Shown here: one piece after another, positions 5,499 through 14,295 of the stretch
How the letters are laid out: each line of letters starts with the position of its first letter
Numbering within the stretch: the stretch's first letter is position 1
Origin: Muribaculaceae bacterium
GTDB taxonomy: Bacteria; Bacteroidota; Bacteroidia; Bacteroidales; Muribaculaceae
Reading direction: 5' to 3'
Assembly: GCA_022511505.1 (NCBI GenBank)
Contig: JAFLTK010000142.1
Span: 1 to 26,507 of the forward strand
Length of the DNA: 26,507 nucleotides
The notes under the pieces: generated by a model
What the model was told of the DNA's origin: nothing
The model's database searches: none
The model's input: the letters and a program-made list of their open reading frames with translations, nothing else
Program-made: the position numbers and the translations under genes

Positions 5499-7403
5499 TT
5501 AATCCATTATGATTGATTTGATTCGGGCAAGCACTTCGCGAGTCTTGGTTAACTCGGCGCGCAACTCGTCGCGTTGTCGACGACCGACGAGGTAGAGAGG
5601 CAAGCCCACCGGGAACAGGATGATGAAAGCCCAGGCCACGGCGGGGTAGATAGTAGGGCGGTAGAGTAGGAGAGAGCGGAGCACCGGCAACATGTTGAGT
5701 CGGTTGACGATATCCTTGTCACGCGATGTCGACAGATACTCGATGGCGCCGTCGACAGCGACAATGACGCTTTGCAACGCCCGGCGGTCGTAGCCCGCGC
5801 GCCAGAACGAGATGTAGCCCGGTCGCGCCGATGCCGAGGCGAGCAAGTCGTTGATTTGCAAGCCGATATTGTCTATCATCTCTACAGCAACTGCCGGCGA
5901 GAAGTCTTCCATGACAAATTCTTTCATCTCGACGTGGCGCGGCTGACGGAGACCGACGAGGCGACGGAAGAAAATCAGATAGGCATCGCGGTTGAAGATG
6001 GCGCTATCGTTGACCGCCTTATAGGTGAAGAAGATACCAAGCGGCAACAGCACCGCCGTGCTGAGCCACATTCCTTGCCACACGGCCCAATGGCCGTCGC
6101 GAGCCATCTTGTAGCCGAAATTGTCGACAATATAATAGAAGATGAACAGGAAGACCGAGATGACGAGCGGCATGCCGATACCGCCCTTGCGGATGATGGC
6201 GCCGAGCGGTGCGCCGATGAAGAAGAAGATGATACAGGCTATCGAGAGGGTGAATTTCTTCTGCATCTCGATGGCGTGGCGGCGGATGTTTTTGGTGTCC
6301 TCGTCCATGATGAACGATTTGAATTCATACTGCTGGCGGTTGCGTTTTGCAATGGAGACAGCGTGGTTGAGGTTGTTGAGATACTCGCCGGTGTTGTCGC
6401 CGTGGAACACCGAGTCGATGTTCAACGCGCGCGTCAGTGTGACGTCGCGCATGGGGTACTGCTCCATTTTGCCGTCGACATAGTGGCGGTTGAAGCGCAT
6501 CTGCCCGACGATAGCTGTGTTCAGCACCTCGCGGGCGTAGGAATCGCCGAGGCTGTCGACACGCTGATTGACCGAGTCGATGGTGTGTTGAAGTTCGGCG
6601 ATGTTTTTGCCGACATACTGGGAGCGCATCCCTTGCTCGTCCATGCGGTTGAAGTTGGCGTCAAATTTGATGATAATGTCCTTTGTGTCAAACTTTTCGC
6701 GGCGGTATGGAGAATTTTGTGCGTTCATCCCCATCTGGCGCAGGTTCTCAAAGAGTTCACCTTGCCAAAGGGTCAGATAGAGGTGGGTCTGGTCGGCCGA
6801 AAACGCCAGTTTGCCCGAGTCGGCCAGGATGATACGGGCGTTGTCAAAGCCGGTCGACATGTCATATATTATCATCTCGTTGAGTACACCCGTGTCGCGG
6901 TTCTTGCTCTCTACAAAGAGGTTGAATCCCGGAATCTGGTCATAGAACACCCCCTCGGGAATCTCGAGTTCGGGCGACTTCTGGCGCATCGAGTAGAGTA
7001 AAGTCCACATCTTGGTCTGGGCCACCGGCAAGGCGTAGTTCTGGAAGAAAAAGGCCCCGATTGCAATCACAATCATCAGAGCGATAAGCGGTTTCATCAC
7101 CCTCAGCAACGAGATGCCGCCGGCTTTCATTGCCGTCAATTCAAAGCGCTCGCCAAGGTTACCAAACGTCATCAGCGACGCCAGCAATATCGCCAGCGGC
7201 AACGCAAGGGGTATCATTGTCAGCGCCGCATAGAAGAACAGTTCGGCAATCACGTCCATGCTCAATCCCTTGCCAACCAAGTCGTCGATATACCTCCACA
7301 AGAACTGCATCAGCACTATAAATAGGCAGATGAAGAACGTCATCAGAAACAGAGGCAAGAAACTCTGCAACATGAAGATATATAATCGCTTGATTCTAAG
7401 CAT
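5499..7403 (-). CDS. LptF/LptG-family LPS-transport permease, extended
   Basis: This 634-residue inner-membrane protein belongs to the YjgP/YjgQ (LptF/LptG) family. That family works with LptB to extract lipopolysaccharide from the inner membrane and pass it to LptC/LptA. It opens with RLYIFMLQSFLPLFLMTFF and has three N-terminal helices (about 12-36, 52-82, 100-122). A large periplasmic domain (about 125-385) and three further helices (about 390-475, with FFFIGAPLGAIIRKGG) follow. The roughly 155-residue C-terminal extension has a soluble part, one more hydrophobic helix near 595-615 (FIILFPVGLPLYLVG) and a charged end. E. coli LptF and LptG are about 360 residues; long versions occur in Bacteroidetes (recalled). 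Whether it acts as LptF, LptG or both is not decidable here. Confidence 0.9.
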   Translation of the reverse strand: MLRIKRLYIFMLQSFLPLFLMTFFICLFIVLMQFLWRYIDDLVGKGLSMDVIAELFFYAALTMIPLALPLAILLASLMTFGNLGERFELTAMKAGGISLLRVMKPLIALMIVIAIGAFFFQNYALPVAQTKMWTLLYSMRQKSPELEIPEGVFYDQIPGFNLFVESKNRDTGVLNEMIIYDMSTGFDNARIILADSGKLAFSADQTHLYLTLWQGELFENLRQMGMNAQNSPYRREKFDTKDIIIKFDANFNRMDEQGMRSQYVGKNIAELQHTIDSVNQRVDSLGDSYAREVLNTAIVGQMRFNRHYVDGKMEQYPMRDVTLTRALNIDSVFHGDNTGEYLNNLNHAVSIAKRNRQQYEFKSFIMDEDTKNIRRHAIEMQKKFTLSIACIIFFFIGAPLGAIIRKGGIGMPLVISVFLFIFYYIVDNFGYKMARDGHWAVWQGMWLSTAVLLPLGIFFTYKAVNDSAIFNRDAYLIFFRRLVGLRQPRHVEMKEFVMEDFSPAVAVEMIDNIGLQINDLLASASARPGYISFWRAGYDRRALQSVIVAVDGAIEYLSTSRDKDIVNRLNMLPVLRSLLLYRPTIYPAVAWAFIILFPVGLPLYLVGRRQRDELRAELTKTREVLARIKSIIMD

Positions 7404-7445
7404 TGTCGTCGTTTAACTCAAAGTTAGGAGTGGCCTTGATGCAGG

Positions 7446-7463
7446 GACGCGACATGTCGCGTC
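7446..7463. repeat. Perfect 18-bp palindrome in lptFG leader
   Basis: GACGCGACATGTCGCGTC equals its own reverse complement. It lies between the predicted -7 box (7481-7489) and the lptFG ATG, so it would be transcribed and could fold into a hairpin or bind a dimeric protein. A related half copy lies at 3562-3575. Confidence 0.7.
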
Positions 7464-7480
7464 AACCCACTTAACCGACT

Positions 7481-7489
7481 GCAAAGATA
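7481..7489 (-). promoter_or_regulatory. -7 promoter element of lptFG-ribBA operon
   Basis: TATCTTTGC on the minus strand matches TAnnTTTGC exactly, preceded by GTTG as in the rplY promoter. No TTG lies at the usual 20-nt distance; one lies 16 nt away. The leader would be about 70 nt. Confidence 0.65.
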
Positions 7490-7595
7490 CAACTTTTCCG
7501 CGAAACAATAATATAAATGAGACAGGGTGTGAACAAAAGGAAGTTATGACGGGTTATTAATATACATGATTAACTATTTATAAATGAATTGAGGT

Positions 7596-9029
7596 ATGTT
7601 TTATGCAAAGTTCCCGGCACGAATAGTAGCCACTCTTTCAGCGGCAGCCATAGGAATCGCAATTTCAGCCGCCCCGCGCGTGGGCGATGACTGGTTGTCA
7701 GATTCCATCCCCGCCCGCTGGAGTGATGACAACCATTTCAGTCAGACGATGCCAAGCGAAGATTCGTGGTGGCACAATTTCAACGACACGTTGCTGGACT
7801 CACTGATAGCCGAGGGCGAGAAAAACAACTTCAATTTGCAACAGGCGTGGCGCAACATAGAGATGGCGCGCGTGGCGTTGCAACAGGCTCGCAGCGGGTA
7901 TTTCCCGACGCTCGACCTGCAGGCGGGATGGAGCACGAGCCGCTCGAGCGGTGCAATCAGCGGCCCGAGCGTGGCAGCATCGACGACGTCGGGATTCTCG
8001 GCCGGCATCTCCATGAACTGGGAGATAGACGTCTTTGGACGCGTGGCCGCGAGTGCCAAGGAGAAGAAATCGCTCTACTCGGCCTCACGTGCCGACTATG
8101 CCTCGACGATGGTGTCGCTTTGCAGTCAAATTGCGACCGCCTACGTCGACCTGCGCATGTATCAGGCTCAACTTGCGGTAACTAAACGCCACATCGACTC
8201 AGAAGAAAAAATTCTTGCCATAACCAAGGCGCGCGAGGAGGCCGGCATCGCGTCAATGCTCGACGTCAGCCAGGCGTCGACGGTCTATTACTCGACCATC
8301 GCCACTGTACCCGCCTTGGAGACATCCATCCACACCACCATCAACGCCATCAACATCCTCGTCGGCGCCGAGCCGGGGACATTTAACGCCATCCTCGAGC
8401 AACCGCGCGACCTGTTGCCCTACGATATGATTGTTGACGCGGGCATCCCGATGGAGTTGCTGCGCCGCCGTCCCGACGTGGTCGCCGCCGAGTATCAGAT
8501 TGAGGCCGATGCCGCCGCGCTGGGTATTGCCAAAAAGGAATATCTGCCCTCGCTGTCGCTGACCGGCTCAATAGGCACGTCGGCCCACGATGCGCGTGAC
8601 CTCGCCAAGAATAATGCCTTCACCTACTCGATTGCCCCGACCCTGTCGTGGACTATTTTTGACGGAATGTCGCGCAAATATGATGTAGCCTCGGCTCGCG
8701 AACAGATGATGGCGGCCATCGACGTCTACAACCAGACGGTTCTCACCGCCGTTGAGGAGGTCGACAACTCGATGTTCTCCTATATCAACGCGTTAAAGTA
8801 TATCGACCAGATTGACAAGGTTGTCGAGTCGTCGCAAAAGTCGCTTGACCTCTCGGTCAGCCTCTATAAGCGCGGATTGTCGCAGTTCTATAACGTCGTT
8901 GAGGCACAAACCAGCGTTTTGAGTTATGAAAACACACTGATGCAGGCCAAATGTCAGGCGGTTCTCGACCTCATCAATTTGTATAAAGCCCTTGGCGGGG
9001 GATGGACCGCTGACTCCCTCGGGCAATAA
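7596..9029 (+). CDS. Outer-membrane efflux channel, TolC/OprM family
   Basis: This 477-residue protein is the exit duct of a tripartite RND pump. The signal peptide covers about residues 1-26 (MFYAKFPARIVATLSAAA...SAAP). No lipobox Cys is present, unlike many NodT/OprM lipoproteins. Two repeats of the outer-membrane efflux protein domain follow. Typical segments are PSEDSWWHNFNDTLLDSLI, ISMNWEIDVFGRV, IPMELLRRRPDVVAAEYQI, LSWTIFDGMSR and LYKRGLSQFYNVVEAQ. The start is ATG at 7596, because the next in-frame upstream ATG meets a stop at once. It is the first gene of the operon; in many Bacteroidetes and Proteobacteria it is the last. No consensus promoter or regulator gene was found next to it. 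Confidence 0.93.
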   Translation: MFYAKFPARIVATLSAAAIGIAISAAPRVGDDWLSDSIPARWSDDNHFSQTMPSEDSWWHNFNDTLLDSLIAEGEKNNFNLQQAWRNIEMARVALQQARSGYFPTLDLQAGWSTSRSSGAISGPSVAASTTSGFSAGISMNWEIDVFGRVAASAKEKKSLYSASRADYASTMVSLCSQIATAYVDLRMYQAQLAVTKRHIDSEEKILAITKAREEAGIASMLDVSQASTVYYSTIATVPALETSIHTTINAINILVGAEPGTFNAILEQPRDLLPYDMIVDAGIPMELLRRRPDVVAAEYQIEADAAALGIAKKEYLPSLSLTGSIGTSAHDARDLAKNNAFTYSIAPTLSWTIFDGMSRKYDVASAREQMMAAIDVYNQTVLTAVEEVDNSMFSYINALKYIDQIDKVVESSQKSLDLSVSLYKRGLSQFYNVVEAQTSVLSYENTLMQAKCQAVLDLINLYKALGGGWTADSLGQ

Positions 9030-9047
9030 ATTCACCACATTAATCTA

Positions 9048-9073
9048 TTTAAGTCTCGCAGGCTCGACTTAAA
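9048..9073. repeat. Hairpin repeat element, copy 3 (diverged)
   Basis: TTTAAGTC (9048-9055) pairs with GACTTAAA (9066-9073) around TCGCAGGCTC. On the minus strand the loop is GAGCCTGCGA, similar to GAGCGAAGCG of the other copies. The adjacent GTTTAGAG also occurs beside copy 1. It lies between the outer-membrane and adaptor genes. Confidence 0.5.
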
Positions 9074-9113
9074 GTTTAGAGCAGGCGATAGTTAAATTAA
9101 AAACTACTTCTCG

Positions 9114-10253
9114 ATGAAAACACATTTTAGAAAATCAGGTTTGAGCGGATTAGTTGCTTTAGCAACTTGTATGGTTGCCGGTTTTGGGGTGACCGGGTGC
9201 GGCAAGCACGCCAGTGTAGCCGAAGAGACGATGCCGGTTGATGTCGCGTTGCCAACGGTCGACTCGGTCACGCTCCACAAGGAGTATCCCGGCTATTTAA
9301 AAGCCGATAATACGGTTGAGGTCGTGGGCCGAGTAAATGGTACTTTGACGAGCGTGCGCTATCAGGGCGGAGACAATGTCAAGGCGGGTCAGGTGCTTTT
9401 CACCATCGACCCTACCCAGTATCAGGCAGCCGTTCAACAGGCTCAGGCCAACCTTGACGAGGCCAAGAGCAATTATGATTACTATTCAAAGGAGTATCAG
9501 GCGATGAGCAAGGCGCTCGAGAGCGATGCCGTGTCGCGCATGGAAGTGGTTCAGGCCCAGAGTAATATGCTCAATGCCCAGGCCTCAATTGCCGATGCTC
9601 AAGCCGCCCTAAAGATTGCCCGTGACAATCTGGGGTATTGCACCGTGACGGCGCCCATCTCGGGACAGATTACGACAAATGTCTACGGTGTTGGAAATTA
9701 TATCGCCGGTAGCGGTTCGCCGGTAACATTGGCAACCATCTACAGCAACAGCAAGATGAAAGCCGAGTTCCAAGTTGACGACACTCGATATAACGAGATT
9801 ATCGGAGTCCTCGAGTCCAATCAGAATATCGACTTTGACCACCTCGACATCGTTTTTGAGCAGGCGTTGCCTCACACCTATACCGCCAAACTCAACTACA
9901 CCGCTCCGCTCATCGACCAGTCGACCGGCACCATCGAGTTCCACGCCGTTGTCGATAATCCCTACGGCGAACTGCGCGACGGTATGTATATGAAAATCTT
10001 GATTCCTTATCGCTTTGAGCCTCACGCTGTTATGGTCAACGACGCGTCTATCTCGACCGACCAGCAAGGGAAATATCTCTACACCGTCAACGACTCAAAC
10101 AAGATTGTCTACACCCCAATCGTTGTAGGCGAGATGGCCAATGATTCGATGCGCGTTGTTACCTCGGGTCTCAAACCCGGCACGCCCTACGTAACCAAGG
10201 CTATCATGAAAGTGAGAGATGGAATGACTGTTAAACCGGTAATGAAAAAATAA
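9114..10253 (+). CDS. RND efflux periplasmic adaptor lipoprotein
   Basis: This 379-residue membrane-fusion protein is of AcrA type. Its lipoprotein signal ends GVTGC with Cys29. The split biotinyl-lipoyl domain starts at about residue 70 (VNGTLTSVRYQGGDNVKAGQVLFTIDP). A long coiled-coil hairpin follows (about 100-165, Ala/Gln-rich with LNAQASIADAQAALKIARDNL). The second lipoyl half is YCTVTAPISGQIT, followed by the beta-barrel and membrane-proximal domain with GTIEFHAVVDNPYGELRDGM. It links the pump to the outer-membrane channel. It starts 84 nt after the channel gene and ends 6 nt before the pump gene, so all three are read as one operon. Confidence 0.95.
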   Translation: MKTHFRKSGLSGLVALATCMVAGFGVTGCGKHASVAEETMPVDVALPTVDSVTLHKEYPGYLKADNTVEVVGRVNGTLTSVRYQGGDNVKAGQVLFTIDPTQYQAAVQQAQANLDEAKSNYDYYSKEYQAMSKALESDAVSRMEVVQAQSNMLNAQASIADAQAALKIARDNLGYCTVTAPISGQITTNVYGVGNYIAGSGSPVTLATIYSNSKMKAEFQVDDTRYNEIIGVLESNQNIDFDHLDIVFEQALPHTYTAKLNYTAPLIDQSTGTIEFHAVVDNPYGELRDGMYMKILIPYRFEPHAVMVNDASISTDQQGKYLYTVNDSNKIVYTPIVVGEMANDSMRVVTSGLKPGTPYVTKAIMKVRDGMTVKPVMKK

Positions 10254-10259
10254 CGCGCC

Positions 10260-13200
10260 ATGTTCTCGAAATTTTTTATTGACCGGCCAATATTTGCCAC
10301 AGTTCTGGCAATATTGATGGTGCTCGTTGGCCTGTTGATGGTCAAAGAGTTGCCGATTGCCCAGTTCCCGGATATTACCCCGCCGACGGTTATGGTCAGC
10401 GCATCCTATCCCGGTGCCGACGCCAAGACGATTTCAGAGGTGATTGGTGTCCCTATCGAGGAACAAGTCAACGGCGTGGAAAACATGCTCTACATGTCGT
10501 CATCGTCGAGCGACGGCAGTTATCAGTTGACAATCACCTTTGAAAACGGGACAGACCTCGACATGGCGACCGTTAAGGTGCAGAACCGCGTCGCCCAGGC
10601 AACCCCGTCGCTGCCGTCGATTGTTCAACAGCAAGGCGTTAATGTCATGTCTCGCTCAAGCGAGAATATCCTCTTCATCGCCATTGAGAGCGACTCGACC
10701 TATAATTATGACGGTCTGTTTCTGACCAATTATGCCAAACTGAACATCGTCGACGAGTTGGCGCGAGTAGACGGTGTTGGCAGTGTAAACGCATTTGGCG
10801 CAGGCACCTATAGCATGCGCGTGTGGCTTGACCCGGAGAAGATGCGTGCGCGCGACTTGACTCCGGCCGACGTCGTAGCGATGATTTCGGCCCAGAACAT
10901 GGAGGTATCGGCCGGTAACGTCGGTGCGCCGCCCCAACAGAATAAAGAGGACTTCCAATACACGCTGACTGTTCAAGGTCGTCTGACCGACGCCGAGCAG
11001 TTTGGCGACATCATTTTGCGCACCAACGACGACGGCGGCGTGCTCCATCTTAGCGACATTGCCCGTGTCGACCTCGGCAGCCAAAGTTACAGCGCTGTGT
11101 CACATGTCGACGGCCGCGAAGCCGGTCTGCTCGGCATTGCCCAACTACCCGGCGCAAACGCTCTGGACGTTGCGCACCGCGTAGAGGCCCGTCTCGACCA
11201 GTTGCAGCAATATTTCCCCCCGGGCGTCCATTACCGCATCATCGAGGACTCGACAAAGTTTGTAACCGCGTCGATTGACGAGGTGCTCGTGACCTTTGTG
11301 GAGACCACGCTGATTGTGATGGTTGTCATCCTGCTGTTCTTGCAGAGTTGGCGCGCGGTTGTCATCCCCATGATTACCATTCCTGTCTCTCTTATAGCGA
11401 CTTTTGCGGTAATGAAATTGATGGGTTTTACACTCAACACGTTGACACTCTTTGGTTTAGTGCTTGCGATAGCGATTGTGGTCGACGATGCCATTGTGGT
11501 TGTGGAGGACTGCGCGCGATTGGTTCAGGAGGGTAAACTGACGCCGCGGCAGAGCGCCGAGCAGGCGATGGTCGAACTCCAAGGTCCCGTAATCGGCGAG
11601 GTGCTGGTATTGCTATCGGTGTTTATCCCGACGGCATTCGTGTCGGGCATCACCGGCGAATTATACAAACAATTTGCTTTGACAATTGCCGTCTCCACGG
11701 CGTTCTCGGGTTTTAACGCGCTGACGTTTACACCCGCGATGTGTGCCTTGTTCTTGCGCAAGAAAGAACCGTCCAACAACTTCGTGTGGCGTTGGTTCAA
11801 CAAAGGTTTTGGCGCCACGGTCAACTTCTATATGAAGATAGTCGGGACGTTCCTTCGTCGGCCCGTGGTTGCAATCGGTGTTTATTTGGCAATCTGTTTT
11901 GCTGCATTTTATGGCTTTATCAAATGGCCGACAACTTACGTTCCCTCCGAGGATATGGGCTATTTCATGACTACTGTTCAGTTGCCGACAGGCGCATCGC
12001 TCCAGCGCACCGAGGCCGTGCTCTCAGAAATCGCCGGTCGCGTCAAGACGTTGCCCGAGGTGAAGAACGTGATGAGCGTCAGCGGCGTCTCGTTTATGGG
12101 CGGAGGTGCCACCTCAAACGTTGGCTCGCTTATCGTGGCCCTCAAGCCGTGGAACGACCGCAAATCCAAAAGCGAACACGTAAACGCCGTTATCGACAAA
12201 GTGACCGCTATGACCGCCGACATTCAGGAGGCCGTTATATTCTCGCTCAACCCGCCGGCTATCCCGGGTCTGGGCATGACCTCGGGCCTGCAGATGCAAC
12301 TGCTTGACATCAACAACCTCGGCGCATCCCAACTCGCCACTGCCGTCAAGCAGATTCAAGAGGCTGCTGCACGCGACCCGCGACTGAAATCGGTGACAAC
12401 GATGTATCAGGGTGAAGTGCCTCAGTATCACATCGATATAAATCGCGAGAAAGTTAAGATGGAAGGCATATCGCTCAGTGATGTTTATTCGACTTTGTCG
12501 GCTTTCATGGGCGGACAGTATGTCAATGACTTCGTCAAATTTGGCCGTGTCTATCAAGTTAATATAGCCGGCGATTCACGTTCGAGAAGCGACATCGAGG
12601 ATATTCAGCGGCTGAGTGTGCGCAACTCCTCGGGCGAGATGGTGCCGTTCTCCTCGTTCATGACTGTCACCGAGGTGATGGGCGAGCCGTCGGTCGAGCG
12701 TTACAATATGTACACGACGGCATCAATTACCGGCACACCGGCCGACAATGTCAGCACCTCTGACGCCATCAAGGCCATGGAAGATATTGTCAACAACACC
12801 CTCGGCAATACCTATTCCTATTCGTGGACCGGCGAGGCATACCAAGAAACTCAGGCGTCGACAACCGTCTCGATGGTGATGATATTTGCCGTCATCGTGA
12901 CAATCCTCGTCCTTGCCGCACAATATGAAAGTTGGACCGACCCAATCGCGGTTGTCATCTCGATGCCTACTGCCATTCTGGGTACCGTGCTCGGGTGTAT
13001 CATAATGAGTCAAGCGATAAGCATTTACACCCAGATTGGTATCATCCTGTTGCTCGGCCTTTCGGCCAAAAATGCGATATTGATTGTGGAATATGCCCGT
13101 GATTTCCGCAACCAGGGGCAGGATATACGACAAGCGGCACTCGATGCCGGGCGCATCCGCTTCCGTCCCGTGATGATGACCGCGCTGGCGTTTGTCTTCG

Positions 13201-13436
13201 GCGTGATGCCAATGCTATTTGCAACCGGAGCGGGCGCAGCATCGCGAGTATCCCTCGGAACGGCCGTTGTATTCGGTATGTTTATAAACGCAGTTGTCGG
13301 TACCCTGTTTGTCCCCAACTTCTGGGAACTCCTCGAGCGTTTCCGCGAAAAATATTTGGCTAAACTGTTTGCCGACAGCGACACTCCAACAAAAGACGCT
13401 TCAACCGGGGGCGACGCTCAACAGGGCACGTTTTAG
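10260..13436 (+). CDS. RND multidrug efflux transporter, HAE1 family
   Basis: This 1058-residue inner-membrane pump is of full AcrB length. It begins MFSKFFIDRPIFATVLAI and keeps the first periplasmic block with LPIAQFPDITPPTVMVSA. TM4 carries the proton-relay aspartates D409 and D410 (IVVDDAIVVVE), and TM10 the partner lysine K937 (GLSAKNAILIVEYA). The two halves each have six helices and a large periplasmic loop, so the protein should be functional. TM4 reads LAIAIVVDD, with Ala405 where AcrB-type pumps usually have Gly, and VED rather than VEN after it. It exports drugs, bile salts or similar amphiphiles by proton antiport; the substrate is not predictable. No local repressor is present. 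Confidence 0.97.
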   Translation: MFSKFFIDRPIFATVLAILMVLVGLLMVKELPIAQFPDITPPTVMVSASYPGADAKTISEVIGVPIEEQVNGVENMLYMSSSSSDGSYQLTITFENGTDLDMATVKVQNRVAQATPSLPSIVQQQGVNVMSRSSENILFIAIESDSTYNYDGLFLTNYAKLNIVDELARVDGVGSVNAFGAGTYSMRVWLDPEKMRARDLTPADVVAMISAQNMEVSAGNVGAPPQQNKEDFQYTLTVQGRLTDAEQFGDIILRTNDDGGVLHLSDIARVDLGSQSYSAVSHVDGREAGLLGIAQLPGANALDVAHRVEARLDQLQQYFPPGVHYRIIEDSTKFVTASIDEVLVTFVETTLIVMVVILLFLQSWRAVVIPMITIPVSLIATFAVMKLMGFTLNTLTLFGLVLAIAIVVDDAIVVVEDCARLVQEGKLTPRQSAEQAMVELQGPVIGEVLVLLSVFIPTAFVSGITGELYKQFALTIAVSTAFSGFNALTFTPAMCALFLRKKEPSNNFVWRWFNKGFGATVNFYMKIVGTFLRRPVVAIGVYLAICFAAFYGFIKWPTTYVPSEDMGYFMTTVQLPTGASLQRTEAVLSEIAGRVKTLPEVKNVMSVSGVSFMGGGATSNVGSLIVALKPWNDRKSKSEHVNAVIDKVTAMTADIQEAVIFSLNPPAIPGLGMTSGLQMQLLDINNLGASQLATAVKQIQEAAARDPRLKSVTTMYQGEVPQYHIDINREKVKMEGISLSDVYSTLSAFMGGQYVNDFVKFGRVYQVNIAGDSRSRSDIEDIQRLSVRNSSGEMVPFSSFMTVTEVMGEPSVERYNMYTTASITGTPADNVSTSDAIKAMEDIVNNTLGNTYSYSWTGEAYQETQASTTVSMVMIFAVIVTILVLAAQYESWTDPIAVVISMPTAILGTVLGCIIMSQAISIYTQIGIILLLGLSAKNAILIVEYARDFRNQGQDIRQAALDAGRIRFRPVMMTALAFVFGVMPMLFATGAGAASRVSLGTAVVFGMFINAVVGTLFVPNFWELLERFREKYLAKLFADSDTPTKDASTGGDAQQGTF

Positions 13437-13489
13437 TTAAATCGGAGTAATCGGAGTTCTCATTAACCTTTAAACTCTCAACTTTAAAC

Positions 13490-13517
13490 TTCAACTTTGA
13501 GCGAAGCGAAAGTTGAA
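13490..13517 (+). repeat. Hairpin repeat element, copy 2
   Basis: TTCAACTTT pairs with AAAGTTGAA around the loop GAGCGAAGCG. It is nearly identical to the minus-strand element at 5448-5475, with similar AT-rich flanks (TAAACTCTCAACTTTAAAC). It lies in the 85-nt gap between the convergent pump and phosphatase genes. No T-tract follows on either side. Confidence 0.75.
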
Positions 13518-13521
13518 TAAA

Positions 13522-14271
13522 TCACCCACCGAAGCGTTCGTCATTCTTGGCGGACGCTTCAAGTTTTGCTCTAATCTTGGAGTATTCACGCGAAGCAAGA
13601 TACTGCTCAAGTATCTCGATGTGGCGCATGTTGTGGAGGTCGGTACCGATAAAGTCGACATAGCCATTGTCAAGCAGTTTTAGGGCAATCTCTTTCTCGG
13701 GCTTGCCGTATGCGCCGGCAATCGACAGCATGTTTACTTGAAACAGAGTGCCGATGTCGTGCAACTGCTTGTAGCGTGCCATTTTACCTTGATGGTAGTA
13801 AAGGTAGCGCTCGGGGTGGGCCAAAATGGGCTTGTACCCTTTTACTTTCAGGTCAAAAAGCGTTTTTTCAAGATTCCACGGCTCTTGGATAAACGAGTTC
13901 TCGACAAGGATGTGACGGTCGGGCAACAACTTGATATTCCCCTCTTTGAGTTGCTGCATGAAAAAGTCGTCGATGCGATACTCTGCCGAGCGGTCGATTT
14001 CAATATCAAGTCCCGCGGCGGCAACGGCATCGCGTAAGCTGTCGAGAGCCGGGTCAAGCGTCTCGGCAGTGTTCTCAAAAGTGTCTTGCGTCACGTGGGG
14101 CGACGCAATTATCTTGGTAAGTCCCATCCCTTTCATGCGTTTGACAAGTTCAAGCGCAACGTCAACAGTCGGCGCGCCATCGTCCACACCGGGAACAACG
14201 TGGCAGTGGATATCTACCTTCATTGGCAGAACGGCGGGCTCGGTTTTCTTTCGCTGAAAAAAGTTAAACAT
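13522..14271 (-). CDS. PHP-type tyrosine phosphatase, CpsB/YwqE family
   Basis: This 249-residue protein is a PHP-fold metal-dependent phosphatase of the CpsB/CapC/YwqE kind. In other bacteria these remove phosphate from tyrosine kinases that control capsule or exopolysaccharide export. Metal-binding segments are DIHCHVVPGVDDG (D20, H22, H24, D30/D31), IIASPH (H59), LAHPERY and GTDLHNMRH. A short basic N-terminus (FFQRKK) precedes the domain. An internal Met at residue 17 is an alternative start. No BY-kinase, Wza/Wzc or glycosyltransferase gene is nearby. It is the last gene after the S4 protein (24-nt gap) and converges on the RND operon. Confidence 0.88.
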   Translation of the reverse strand: MFNFFQRKKTEPAVLPMKVDIHCHVVPGVDDGAPTVDVALELVKRMKGMGLTKIIASPHVTQDTFENTAETLDPALDSLRDAVAAAGLDIEIDRSAEYRIDDFFMQQLKEGNIKLLPDRHILVENSFIQEPWNLEKTLFDLKVKGYKPILAHPERYLYYHQGKMARYKQLHDIGTLFQVNMLSIAGAYGKPEKEIALKLLDNGYVDFIGTDLHNMRHIEILEQYLASREYSKIRAKLEASAKNDERFGG

Positions 14272-14295
14272 ATCTAAAATCCAATGTTTTAAATG

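Noticed and set aside
5772..7001. 409-codon plus-strand ORF
   Set aside because: It lies wholly antisense to the well-supported lptFG gene, has no domain I recognise and is highly acidic, as expected for the reverse complement of a GC-rich gene.
7596..13436. Efflux operon as a novel export system
   Set aside because: All three proteins have the complete, normal domains of an RND tripartite pump.
13490..13517. Hairpin as a bidirectional terminator for the convergent genes
   Set aside because: No run of T follows on either strand; it is better described as a repeat element, although it may still influence transcript ends.
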